From contig NC_092467.1 of the NCBI RefSeq assembly GCF_047495875.1, forward strand, positions 32,237,037-32,301,036: a stretch of 64,000 nt of DNA, given 5' to 3'. Shown here piece by piece: positions 13,291-37,571 of the stretch (position 1 is the stretch's first letter; every line of letters begins with the position of its first letter). Position numbers and translations under genes: made by a program. Origin of the DNA: Pithys albifrons albifrons (lineage: Eukaryota; Chordata; Aves; Passeriformes; Thamnophilidae). Under the pieces are notes generated by a model. It did not search any database. It saw only the letters and a list, made by a program, of their open reading frames with translations, and had not been told where the DNA came from.

Positions 13291-13888
13291 GCAGCTGGGG
13301 CTGCACAGGGCAAAGCCCTGGACGGTGGTGAATCATCCAGCCCACAAGGAAGAGTTTTCCAACCACCACTGGGTCAATGACCACACCAAAGGTCGGGATG
13401 GAGAATAAATTGTGACCTCTGGAAATTGCAGCACCAGCCTCGGCAGCGTGAGGGGCACCAGCTCCTCGGGGAGGGGTGGGAAGCTGAAAAACCGGCCCCA
13501 CATTAACATTTCCGCAGGGCTCTTGATTATTTTATGCAAAAATCTTGGCATTTCACACTCCCAGCACAACCCAACCCAGCCCGCGGGGCCCCTCTGCTGT
13601 CGTGTCCCAGCACTGCAGAGTTCACTCCCAGCACAGGAACCAGTGGGCAGCACAGGCAGCCTGGAGAACCCCTCCTTTCCAGGGATTTGGATGACATCGC
13701 TCCAGAAATGACCTGGGAAATTCCCAGTTTCCCACCACAGAGGCTGAGAAGCCCCGAGGAAACCCTGCAAGGGACTGTCCCATCTCCAGCACAGAGTGTG
13801 AAACAACCCTTGTCCCACCAGGCAGAGACATGAGAGTCACAGTACCCAGCCAAGACCGTGGTATCTTTAACAAGAACCAGAACTACAG

Positions 13889-14297
13889 AATCACAGATTG
13901 TTCTGAGTTGGAAGGACCCACAAGGATCATCGTTCCCTTGGAAGGGACCCACCAAGATCATTGTTCCCTTGGAAGGGACCCACCAAGATCACTGTTCCCT
14001 TGGAAGGGACCCACCAGGATCATTGTTCCCTTGGAAGGGACCCACCAAGATCACTGTTCCCTTGGAAGGGACCCACCAGGATCATCGTTCCCTTGGAAGG
14101 GACCCCCAAGGATCATCGTTCCCTTGGAAGGGACCCCCAAGGATCATCGTTCCCTTGGAAGGGACCCCCAAGGACCATCGTTCCCTTGGAAGGGACCTAC
14201 AAAGATCACCGAGTCCAACTCTTAAGTCAATGGCCCACACAGGGGATTGAACTCATGACCTTGCCATTATTCCAACCTTTAACCAACTGAGCTAATC
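13889..14297 (-). mobile_element. TguSINE1-like SINE with an internal 31-bp array
   Basis: The antisense SINE runs from a CR1-like tail (ACAGAATCACAGATTG) to the inverted tRNA head (inverted B box GGGATTGAACTCATGACC, inverted A box CCAACTGAGCTAATC). Its tail segment TTCCCTTGGAAGGGACCCAC has been amplified into nine units with exactly 31-bp spacing, starting at 13933 and ending with the unit at 14181. Confidence 0.88.
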
Positions 14298-14589
14298 AAA
14301 GTATTAATAAGTCCCTAAATGGATTCAATTTTCTGTATTGATACAGAGTGATTCTTTCTGCTACCAAGTGTCACCCACTGAGCCACCCTCTGTCTTCAAT
14401 ACCCCCCACAGCACAGGGCTCTACTTTGGGCACCATTTCTCCAGACTTCCAAAGCTCAGCATTTCTGGCAGACCTCCCAAGACAAAGCAGTCAATAAAGA
14501 GGCAAAGTGGGTAATGTTTTATTCAGACAAAGTGGGTTCCGTGCCCAGGGATGCAGCGAGAGGAGCCCAGTCCAGGCGGGCAGGACCCT

Positions 14590-14880
14590 GGTGGTGTCCC
14601 CAGAAGCTCAGATGGCTGCCATCCTTCAGTTATCACAGTATGGTGGTGTCCCCAGAAGCTCAGATGGCTGCCATCCTTGTTACCACAGGATGGTGGTGTC
14701 CCCAGAAGCTCAGATGGCTGCCATCCTTCAGTTACCACAGTATGGTGGTGTCCCCAGAAGCTCAGATGGCTGCCATCCTTGTTACCACAGTATGGTGGTG
14801 TCCCCAGAAGCTCAGATGGCTGCCATCCTTCAGTTACCACAGGATGGTGGTGTCCCCAGAAGCTCAGATGGCTGCCATCC
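14590..14880. repeat. 50/52-bp minisatellite derived from the miR-101 3p arm and flank
   Basis: Six units start (GGTGGTGTCC) at 14590, 14642, 14692, 14744, 14794 and 14846. Spacing alternates 52 and 50 bp, so it is a 102-bp dimer repeated three times. Each unit ends in a version of the miR-101 3p arm read on the minus strand. At 14625-14640 the match to mature nucleotides 6-21 is exact, while other units are degenerate. The last unit runs directly into the real pre-miRNA, so the array is its 3' flank. Confidence 0.92.
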
Positions 14881-14947
14881 TTCAGTTATCACAGTACTGT
14901 ACCTTTACAAGAGACAGCATCAGCACTGTGATAACTGAGCCAGGGCA
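14873..14947 (-). ncRNA. MIR101-1: pre-miR-101-1 microRNA hairpin
   Basis: The minus strand encodes a 75-nt hairpin. The mature miR-101-3p sequence is intact at 14881-14901 and the 5p strand at 14916-14937. The arms pair and are joined by a short loop, and the stem ends (TGCCCTGGCTCAG / GGATGGCA) are as in the vertebrate gene. Only a few loop bases differ from the human MIR101-1 sequence as I remember it. miR-101 is a deeply conserved post-transcriptional repressor, with EZH2 among its best-known targets. Human MIR101-1 lies between JAK1 and AK4 on the strand opposite AK4, as here. The primary transcript probably starts at the CpG island near 19.76 kb. The 3' flank is replaced by a tandem array of its own 3p arm. 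Confidence 0.96.
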
Positions 14948-15480
14948 GCCTGGCAGTCACTGCAGCCCCTCCGTGGCACTGCCAAGCCCGGTGGGCACGT
15001 CCTCCATCTCCTCCTCCTCCTCCTTCCCGTGTCCCAACACCCCACAGCCCCCCACCGGTGACAGCAGCTGAGGTTTACCCTGGAAAATTACCCAGATAAT
15101 TAGTGTTATCTTAATGACCATGGTGCACTCAGCAACGGAGCTCAAAGTGGTTTTTAGCAGCAGCTTCTTCTGGCCAAATCCACCCATGGTGGATTAATGG
15201 AGAAAGAGCAACCAACCCTTCCCCAAGACAAGGGGGGCACCTCTCTCTGCCACCTTAAATCCACAATTGAGAGAGAGGCTTTTGGCTCAGGCTGCTCAAG
15301 GATTGAATGTCATGGGCCTGCCAGGCTGTGGTGCCAGGGCTGCCAGCCAGGGGAGGTGGCACCTTCAGGTCATGGGATCCACATACAAAATTGGGAAATA
15401 CACAATCCCACTGCAAACTAGTTAAATTATAAGCTTCCCTCAACCTGTTCTTCACCCCAGCCTGTCTCTGTTCTTCCCTA
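14948..15480. other. 5' flank of pre-miR-101-1, single copy
   Basis: This is upstream of the hairpin in its direction of transcription. It includes an AT-rich block (15084-15125) with ATAATTAG and a GATA-type TTATCT, which may be conserved regulatory sequence. I see no exon. Confidence 0.4.
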
Positions 15481-15484
15481 ACAG

Positions 15485-16628
15485 GCATTGCTGAAAACAT
15501 CATGGAACTATTTCTACAATTTTACCCCTTTCTTTCTTTTTTTCCCCTAAAATCAGGCATTGCTGAAAATATCATGGAACTATTTCTACAATTTTACCCC
15601 CTTGTTTCTTCTTTTCCCCTTTTTTCCCCTTAAATCAGGCATTGCTGAAAACATCACAGAATTATTTCTACAATTTTACCCCTTTTTTGTTTCTTTTTTC
15701 CCCTAAAATCAGGCATTGCTGAAAACATCACAGAATTATTTCTACAATTTTACCCCTTTTTTGTTTTTTTTTCTTTTCCTTAAAACAGGAATTGCTGAAA
15801 ACATCATGGAATTATTTCTACAATTTTACCCTTTTTTTTGTTTTTTTTTCCCCCAAAAACAGACATTGCTGAAAACATCATGGAATTATTTCTACAATTT
15901 TACCCTTTTTTTTGTTTCTTTTTTTCCCCCTAAAAACAGACATTGCTGAAAACATCATGGAATTATTTCTACAATTTTACCCTTTTTTCTGTTTCTTTTT
16001 TTCCCCCTAACAACAGACATTGCTGAAAACATCATGGAATTATTTCTACAACTTTACCCCCTTCTTTGTTTCTTTTTTCCCCCCAAATCAGGCATTGCTG
16101 AAAACATCATGGAATTATTTCTACAATTTTACCCTTTTTTTTGTTTCTTTTTTTCCCCCTAACAACAGACATTGCTGAAAACATCATGGAATTATTTCTA
16201 CAATTTTACCCTTTTTTTTGTTTCTTTTTTTCCCCCTAAAACCAGACATTGCTGAAAACATCATGGAATTATTTCTACAATTTTACCCCCTTCTTTGTTT
16301 CTTTTTTTCCTCTAAAAACAAACATTGCTGAAAACATCATGGAATTATTTCTACAATTTTACCCTTTTTTTTTTGGTTTTTTTTTCCCCAAAAACAGACA
16401 TTGCTGAAAACATCATGGAATTATTTCTACAATTTTACCCTTTTTTTTTTTGTTTCTTTTTTTCCCCCCAACACAGACATTGCTGAAAACATCATGGAAT
16501 TATTTCTACAATTTTACCCTTTTTTTTTGTTTTTTTTCCCCAAAAACAGACATTGCTGAAAACATCATGGAATTATTTCTACAATTTTCCCCTTGTTTCT
16601 TTTCTTCCCCTAAAAACAGGCATTGCTG
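15485..16628. repeat. 77-bp minisatellite (CATTGCTGAAAACATCATGG)
   Basis: About 15 units of roughly 77 bp. Each has CATTGCTGAAAACATCATGG, AATTATTTCTACAATTTTAC, a long T/C tract and AAAACAGA. On the + strand each unit looks like a polypyrimidine tract plus AG, but the likely local transcript runs on the minus strand, where these are A/G tracts. Confidence 0.95.
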
Positions 16629-16629
16629 G

Positions 16630-18140
16630 AACTCCCCCTACACCCCCCTCTGCCTCAGGGAATCAGACACATTAAGAACTGAAATGAATTTATAAAAAAA
16701 AAACCCCAACAGTTTTACACTGTAAAAGTTAATGTGTTACTAATTGTCTTACAAAAGTTCATTTCTGATGTGGAGGGACTTGACCAGCACTTTTGGGCTT
16801 CCACCAGGAGGGAGGAGAAACTCCAGAATGAGTTTCTTTAACCCCCTAAATAACTTACCTGCTAAAAGCACCTCCTGAGACCTCACAGGGCCTGTTTTGA
16901 AGAGAGAAACACTCAACACTTGGCTCCCTCCAGCCACCAACATTGTGCCTTACAAGTTTGGAACTCCAGAGGGCAATGGAGAGGCAAACATGGAATATCT
17001 GAGGAGCAGCAGGAAAAGGGGGAAAAAAATATTTGTACATTTTAAACCAAACTCCAAACATACATTACATAAAAAGGGGGACAGTCAACAGATTATGCAA
17101 CCCTGACGTAAGATGACACAGATGACTCAAACGTGCCTCCCAAAACCTGCAGGTTTGCCACAGTTTGTGGATTAATCATTAAGGAATTGGCTGCTGGGAG
17201 GGGAAAAAAGCCAACCAAAAACTTGCTAAAAATGTTAATAAATTCTGGGCATACAACGGTGACTTCTGCAAGGGAAAGGAGCTGCATAACTAATGAACCA
17301 TTTGCTCTCACTCTGGGGTGTTTGACACCCTCATTAGTATTCCAGGTGAAAAATTCTACTGATTTCAGGAGAATGGCACAAGTGGAGGATTGCAAAGCCT
17401 CCATTTCCCAGGCTGAAGTGATGAGAGAAGAATCCCTTTCCCACAATTTACCTGTATCCAGATTTTCCTCCCTGCTCCAGCAGTTCCCATCCCACTATTC
17501 CAAAGGAGGTGAACAATTCCCAGCCCCCTCTGGCACAACTGCTGGAGTTCCAAGGGCTGATGCCATTTTCTCTGGAGGGTCCAGCTCTCACTCCAACACA
17601 AACACAGTTTGTTGTCTTGCATTTAACACACACACACTGATTTTTGTTTTGCTTCAGCCAGACTAAACTACTCAGCCCTAATGCAAAAAGCTTATGGAAG
17701 TTCTCTATTATCTGGAAAAAAAATCACCTTTTCCAGCAAAACCCACATTAGTTTTGGAGTCCAGCACACATTTTTGTTCTTGTTTTTGCTAAGGCACTGC
17801 ATATTTCCATATGCTTTTTAAAAACACCCTCTAGTTTCCAGTGTCTGCTGCCAGTTCTTGCCTTTGAAACCTTTCTAAGTTGTCCTGGCTGGTTTCTAAA
17901 CTCCAGTTCCCCCTCCTGCCCCTTTGGGGGGGTGATTCTACCTGTTTCTCTCACTTGTTTCACAGGACCCCGAATTCCTTCAGCAGCTCATGGGACGTTC
18001 CCTGGCTGGCACAGCTCGGCCCTGTCCCTGCCCACCCCTCGTGGCTCCTCGACTGCTCCAACACCCGAGTCCACCGACCTGAGCGGGGCTGCGGAGGAGA
18101 GAAACAAACACCGCGTTACGAGGGCGCTGGCGGGGCCGGG
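16630..18140. other. Single-copy stretch with a candidate conserved element
   Basis: No coding exon is visible. Around 17100-17350 the sequence is non-repetitive and motif-rich: a CRE-like TGACGTAA at 17104-17111, a perfect AP-1 site TGACTCA at 17123-17129 and GGATTAATCATTAAGG. This would be a reasonable enhancer candidate for MIR101-1 or AK4; conservation is untested. Confidence 0.35.
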
Positions 18141-18149
18141 ACCGGGGCC

Positions 18150-19372
18150 GGGGCCGGGGCCGGGAGGGGATGGGAGTCGGGAGGGGATGGGAGTCGGGAG
18201 GGGATGGGAGTCGGGAGGGGATGGGAGTCGGGGCCGGGAAGGGATCGGACCCTGGGCTGGGAGCGAATGGGAGCCGGAGCCGGGAGGGGATGGGAGTCGG
18301 GAGGGGATGGGACACGGGGCGGGGAAGGGATCGGACCGTGGGCTGGGAGCGAATGGGAGCCGGAGCCGGGAGGGGATGGGAGTCGGGAGGGGATGGGAGT
18401 CGGGGCCGGGAAGGGATCGGACCCTGGGCTGGGAGCGAATGGGAGCCGGAGCCGGAGCCGGGAGGGGATGGGAGTCGGGAGGGGATGGGAGCGGGGCCGG
18501 GAGGGGATCGGACCCTGGGCTGGGAGCGAATGGGAGCCGGAGCCGGGAGGGGATGGGAGTCGGGAGGGGATGGGAGTCGGGAGGGGATGGGAGTCGGGAG
18601 GGGATGGGAGTCGGGAGGGGATGGGAGTCGGGAGGGGATGGGAGTCGGGAGGGGATGGGACACGGGGCGGGGAAGGGATCGGACCCTGGGCTGGGAGCGA
18701 ATCGGAGCCGGAGTCGGGAGGGGATGGGAGTCGGGCCTGGAAGGGGATCGGAGCCGGAGCCGGGAGGGGATCTGAGCCAGGAGGGGATGGGAGTCGGGGC
18801 TGGAAGGGGATCGGAGCCGAGGCCGGGAGGGAATGGGACCCGGGAGGGGGTCGGACATGGGGCCAGGAAGGGATGGGAGTCGGGAGGGGATCGGACTCTG
18901 GTTTGGGAGGGGATGGAAGCCGGAGCCGGGAGGGGGTCGGACCCGGGGCCAGGAGGGGATGGGAGTCGGGAGGGGATCGAACCCCGGGCTGGGAGAGGAT
19001 CGGACCTGGGAGGGGATCGAATCCCGGGCTGGGAGAGGATCGGACCTGGGAGGGGATCGAATCCCGGGCTGAGAGAGGATCGGACCTGGGAGGGGGTTAG
19101 ACCCGGGGCCGGGAGGGGATGGGAGTCGGGAGGGGATCGAATCCCGGGCTGGGAGAGGATCGGACCTGGGAGGGGGTTAGACCCGGGGCCGGGAGGGGCT
19201 GGGACCCGGGGCTGGGACCCGGGGCCGGGAGAGGGTCGGACCCGGGGCCGGGAGGGGATGGGATCCGGGGCCGGGAGGGGATGGGACCCGGGGCCGGGAC
19301 CCGGGGCCGGGAGAGGGTCGGACGCGGGGCCGGGAGGGGGTCGGACGCGGGGCCGGGAGTCGGGGCCGCCAC
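18150..19372. repeat. G-rich minisatellite (GGGAGGGGATGGGAGTC, 17 bp and longer variants)
   Basis: About 70 units of a G-rich repeat, with longer variants such as GATCGGACCCTGGGCTGGGA. Runs of GGG and GGGG every few bases on the + strand give strong G-quadruplex potential. It runs up to the CpG island. The 618-aa plus and 492-aa minus frames across it are artefacts. Confidence 0.95.
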
Positions 19373-20050
19373 CGCCGCTCCCACCCAACTTTCCCTCGAT
19401 GGCGCTTCCCGGCGTTACCTGGAGCCTCGGAAAGGCCGCGGAACTAACCGAGGCAGGCTGGGCCACGGAGAGAGCCGGGCCAGGGAGCGGGACGGCCGCG
19501 GCTCCCTCGCCCCGCTCGCCCCTGGGCAGCGCCGGGACCCACCCGGGGCAGGGGGGGCGGCGGCCCCGCCCGCGCCCTCAGCGAGCGCGCGGGGCAGCGG
19601 CGCGGCCCGGCCCCGGTGTCCCCGCAGCCCCGCGCAGCCCCCCGGCCCCGCACCGCGCTCGGGTGCGCCGGGCCCGACCCACCTGCGGGCGCGGCGGGGC
19701 CGCGGCGGGACATGACGCAGCACGGGCGGCGGGCGGCGTGAGCGCCGCCATCTTGCCGTGTTTATGGCAGCGCCGCGCGCGCACGTGACCCGCGCCCGCT
19801 TCCGGGGGCGGCGCGGGGGCGCGCGCGGGCAGCGCGGGAACGGGGGCGCGCGGGAACGGGGGCGCGCGGGAACGGGGGCGCGCGGGAACGGGGGCGCGCG
19901 GGCACAGCGCGGGAGCGCGGACGGAGACGGGAGCGGGAGCAGGGACGGGAATGGGGACGGGAGCCGGGACAGGGACAGGGAGAAGGCGGGAGCGCGGGAG
20001 CGGGGACACCTGGGGGCGCGGGGACACCGCGGGCACGGGGACACTGCCGT
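19373..20050. promoter_or_regulatory. CpG island, candidate promoter of the miR-101-1 primary transcript (minus)
   Basis: Very CpG-dense DNA. It holds the YY1-type element AAGATGGCGGC on the minus strand (19744-19754), an E-box CACGTGAC (19782-19789) and an ETS-type CTTCCGGG (19799-19806). YY1 elements in this orientation usually sit just downstream of the start site, which suggests leftward transcription from about 19.76-19.80 kb toward MIR101-1. A short GCGCGCGGGAACGGGG tandem repeat fills 19812-19905. JAK1 is the alternative owner. Confidence 0.6.
19683..19765 (-). other. Candidate first exon of the minus-strand transcript (MIR101-1 host or JAK1 5' exon)
   Basis: Reading leftward, the AAGATGGCGGC element is followed about 70 nt later by a consensus donor CAG|GTGGGT (intron GT at plus positions 19682-19681). 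A short frame opens at the embedded ATG, but I make no protein claim. The right boundary is approximate. Confidence 0.45.
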
Positions 20051-20054
20051 ATCA

Positions 20055-20668
20055 CCGGCACAGCCCCGGTACAGCGCCGGTCCAACCCCGACACGGCCCC
20101 CGCCATGTCACCAGCACGGCCCCGGTACATCCCCAGCGGTGTCACCGGCACGGCCCCGGTACAGCCCCAGCGGTGTCACCGGCACGGCCCCGGTACAGCT
20201 CCGGTCCAACCTCGACACGGTCCCCGCCATGTCACCAGCACGGCCCCGGTACAGCCCCAGCGATGTCACCGGAACAGCCCCGGTACAGCCCCAGCGGTGT
20301 CACCGGAACAGCCCCGGTACAGCCCCAGCGATGTCACCGGCACGGCCCCGGTACAGCCCCAGCGGTGTCACCGGAACAGCCCCGGTACAGCCCCAGCGAT
20401 GTCACCGGAACAGCCCCGGTACAGCGCCGGTCCAACCCCGACACGGCCACCGCCATGTCAATAGCACGGCCCCGGTACAGCCCCAGCGGTGTCACCGGAA
20501 CAGACCCGGTACAGCCCCAGCGGTGTCACCGGCACGGCCCCGGTACAGCTCCGGTCCAACCCCGACACGGCCACCGCCATGTCAGTAGCACGGCCCCGGT
20601 ACAGCCCCAGCGGTGTCACCGGAACAGACCCGGTACAGCCCCAGCGGTGTCACCGGCACGGCCGTGCA
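20055..20668. repeat. 34-bp minisatellite (CCCCGGTACAGCCCCAGCGG)
   Basis: About 17 units of 34 bp (CCCCGGTACAGCCCCAGCGG TGTCACCGGCACGG). A longer variant containing TCCAACCCCGACACGGC is inserted every few units, giving a higher-order repeat. GC-rich and non-coding. Confidence 0.93.
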
Positions 20669-20799
20669 CACACACAGGGGAGCGCCCGCCGGGAGTGACA
20701 CACTCTGGGAGTGACACACAACACAGAGTGACACGCGCACACACTCAGAGGTGGTGACACACACACGCAGGGCTGGGGCTCTCCGGGGGCATCCACAGG

Positions 20800-21548
20800 T
20801 TGTGCCAGAGCAGGGGCTGTTTGCAGGCTGTGCATCCACAGGGTGTACCCGTGCAGGGGCTGTGTTTGCAGGCTGTGCATCCACAGGGTGTGCCCGTGCA
20901 GGGGCTGTGCTTGCAGGCTGTGCATCCACAGGTTGTGTCTGAGCAGGGGCTGTGCTTGCAGGCTGTGCATCCACAGGGTGTACCCGTGCAGGGGCTGTTT
21001 GCAGGCTGTGCATCCACAGGTTGTGCCTGTGCGGACTCTGTGTTTGCAGGCTGTGCATCCTCAGGTTGTGCCTGAGCAGGGGCTGTTTGCAGGCTGTGCA
21101 TCCACAGGGTGTGCCTGTGCGGGCTCTGTGTTTGCAGGCTGTGCATCCACAGGGTGTGCCTGTGCGGGCTCTGTGTTTGCAGGCTGTGCATCCACAGGTT
21201 GTACCCATGCAGGGGGCTGTGCTTGCAGGCTGTGCATCCACAGGTTGTGCCTGTGCGGGCTCTGTGTTTGCAGGCTGTGCATCCACAGGTTGTACCTGTG
21301 CAGGGGCTGTGCTTGCAGGCTGTGCATCCACAGGTTGTACCCGTGCAGGGGCTGTGCTTGCAGGCTGTGCATCCACAGGTTTTGCCCGTGCAGGGACTGT
21401 GTTTGCAGGCTGTGCATCCACAGGTTGTACCCGTGCAGGGGCTGTTTGCAGGCTGTGCATCCACAGGCTGTACCCGTGCAGGGGCTGTTTGCAGGCTGTG
21501 CATCCACAGGTTGTGCCTGTGCGGGCTCTGTGTTTGCAGGTTGTGCCA
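20800..21548. repeat. 42/45-bp minisatellite upstream of the AK4 promoter
   Basis: About 17 units with GCATCCACAGGTTGTACCCG and TGCAGGGGCTGTGCTTGCAG. Unit lengths of 45 and 42 are multiples of 3, so frames stay open on both strands (up to 602 aa on the minus strand). That is length arithmetic, not evidence of a gene. The array ends about 480 bp before the AK4 start codon. Confidence 0.93.
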
Positions 21549-21559
21549 CCACCGGCTGC

Positions 21560-34873
<13,314 letters not shown>

Positions 34874-37345
34874 GCACCTGTGCCAAGGGGCAGGAGTTCA
34901 TCCACATGGGTTTGGTTCCTCTGGGCAGGACCAGGGCTGTGCCCAATGAGGTGATCCCGTACTGGGTGCCATCGGTGGGCACCAGTGTGGGCAGTGTCAG
35001 GGTGAAAAGATCTTTGTTTATAAGGTCAGGTTTGCTAGATAAGGGGTTTTTTTCCTCTTTGGAGGCTATAAATTATTCCTGCCTGTGGTCCCTCACGGAT
35101 CAGTGATGCAGACCCAGGTGATGACCATTCCAGGTTTACACAGCTTGCCATGGTGTCCTTGCCACCCTCTTCCAAGCCTCAATCCCTGTCTGAGCCTACA
35201 ATGTGCTATCCTGTTGCTCCACAGGACCATTTACTGCTGAGTACTCTCTAGGTTGAGTTTTCCTTCCTATAAATTATTTTATATTAAATTTATTTCTCAG
35301 AGAAATAAAGCTCTAGAAAGCAACACTTACTTAGCCCAGTGGGAATTGGGGAGCAACGTGGAAAATGAGTATGAGGAGCTCAGAGATGTGAAGATCACAT
35401 TTCCAGCATTAATACACATAAAAGAGGGAAAACAGGGGAGGAAAAACACACACTTGTATTTCTTCCATAGAGAGAGATGAACTCCCTGTTCCAAAAGCTG
35501 CTGCACAGTCTGGATTTTATGGAATGCTGTGACTCTGAGCAGGATCTGGGCTGGGGAGGAGTTGCACTCCTTTGTGCTTACCTTGTTTATAGCTTTCAAT
35601 ACTGCAAGATAATCATCTTATATCAGTTTCTCCCAAAGATTTACCTTAATATGTGCTTCAGTTTTGGTGAGAAATCAACTCATTCCACCTTCTGTGCTGC
35701 CTTTGTCCCTGAGGGCCCCTGGCCATGGGGGTTCCCTGAGCTGTTCCTGCTGTGGCTGCAGCATCCCTGACAAAGTGACTCCTCTCCATGAAATCCCAGA
35801 GGTCCTTCCTTCCTTCCTTGGGACACATCCAGGGGCTGCTGAGCTCCATGCCCAGGTGTTTCCCCATGATCCCAGCGTGTTGGGGCTGGGCAGAGCCACT
35901 TTTCTCAACTGGAATTCCCTCTCTGGTGAGGGGATGCAGTACCTGAACAGTGGGGACACTCCCCTTGTCTCCTCGAGTTGCCTTATTTTATAGACTATAT
36001 ATTTAAAAAAAAACAGAAAGCAAGATGTGTATTTTTAAATGTTCAAACAAACAAACAAACAGAGTGCTGAGTTTTAGCCTTGCCTTTTGGGATCTCTGCA
36101 GGATGTGCAGGGCATGCCCTGTGCCAGGGGTGCCCACAAATGACCAACCTGTCATTCTCTGACACCTCTTTGATTATTTCAGAGCAGCCTGGGCACGTTT
36201 CTGCTGCTGGACTGGCACAGGGTTTTGTGTGGGCCAGGAGAGGGGCAGTGGCTGTTGGAGGGATGCACAGGCTCTGTGTGTGAAACTCCAGCACATTCCA
36301 GGGTTTATTTATCCCAGCTGAGCCACCTCCATCCTGCCTGGAGAGCTCCTGATGTTTCCCCTCTGTCCAGACAGCTTTGTCCTGGTGCCCTCCCAATAAT
36401 GGAACTGCCAAACACCATCACTGCCCTCGTGCCACCTGCTCCTCACCTGCCAGGGGGTGAGGGCAGTGCCAGGGGAGTGCCCCCACCCTGCTCTGGCTGG
36501 GAATTTTCCAGGTGGGAGCAAAAGGATTGTCAGGTTTCCCTGCAGACCCCAGGGACCTTTTTTTTCCCCCTGGAGCTCCCGTGCTGGGAGGCCACAAATC
36601 TTCCACCCTGCAATGAAATCCTGTTTAAGAAAGATTTTAGATTTTCCCACGACCCTCAGCCAAAGGTCTGGGCTGGTTTTAAAACCCAAATCTTCAAACA
36701 GCCAAAACGTGTGTGCTGTTTTCTTTCTAACAGCGTTGGGCACGAGGGGAGGAGATGATGTGGGAGGGTTTTTTGGGCTGTAAAAGCATCCTGGCCATGG
36801 TGGGCAGCTCTGCCAGGGCTGTGCCAGGCAGAGGGGCTGCTCCTTGCTTTGCCTTGCCCAGCTCTCGTGTCTCATCCTTCCCTCCTCCAAAACTGCTCCT
36901 GAGGAGACACTTCTCCCTTGCAGTGCCCAGCGGCAGGACAGGCTTTGAGCTGCCTTTGGCCCAGGAGAGCCCCCTGGGTGCTTCTTTTCCAGGCTTTGTG
37001 CCCCGTGGTAGGTGTAGAAATCCCCTGGTCATGCATGTCCAGCCCTCGGGATGGATTTTTCTACCAGACTTGTCGTATGGTGCATTTTCATAGACCAAAT
37101 TCCAGCAGGGATGGGGTCCCATCCCTCCCATCTTCCCCCCAACCTCTCCTTTGGTACTTTACTGTGAATCTCAGACCTTTTGTAAAGCCACAGCAATTTT
37201 GTACCGACCTGAGATACTGTGTGCTGGGAGGAGGGGCTGCCCCTGGCATGGCATTCCCAGTTGGCTTCCTGGAGTTTCTTCCTGGGGAATTGCTGCAGCT
37301 GTGCTACTGCTCAAAAAAATGTCAATAAAGATTTTCTCCTGCTGC
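34874..37345 (+). other. AK4: AK4 3' UTR with two poly(A) signals
   Basis: About 2.5 kb of mostly single-copy, non-coding sequence follows the stop codon, in keeping with the long 3' UTR of mammalian AK4. AATAAA hexamers lie at 35304-35309 and 37324-37329. The second has a good context and is followed by TTTTCTCCTGCTGCTCC, so it is the likely distal end. There is an (AAAC)n run near 36045-36060. Confidence 0.7.
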
Positions 37346-37571
37346 TCCCTGGGCTGGCAGTGTCTGTGTGGGAGTTACACCTTGCCAAGGCTGCCAAGGT
37401 GCCAGGTCAGGCTGGACCTGGAGCTTCTTTGTAGGAGCTGCTGAATAGGAGGAGGTGATGGGGAGAAGAGAAGGCAGAACATCCCCACCTGAACGTGGAA
37501 AATCCCTCAGGTATCCCTCAGGATTTGGGCTTGGGAACAATGCTGCTGTTTGGGTCCTGTCATAGAGGCAG

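Noticed and set aside
14590..14846. Extra functional miR-101 genes in the array
   Set aside because: The units lack most of the seed and have no 5p arm of their own, so they cannot each form a canonical miR-101 precursor.
17932..19788. 618-aa plus-strand and 492-aa minus-strand open frames
   Set aside because: They run through the G-rich 17-bp minisatellite; low-complexity peptides on both strands with no splice or start context.
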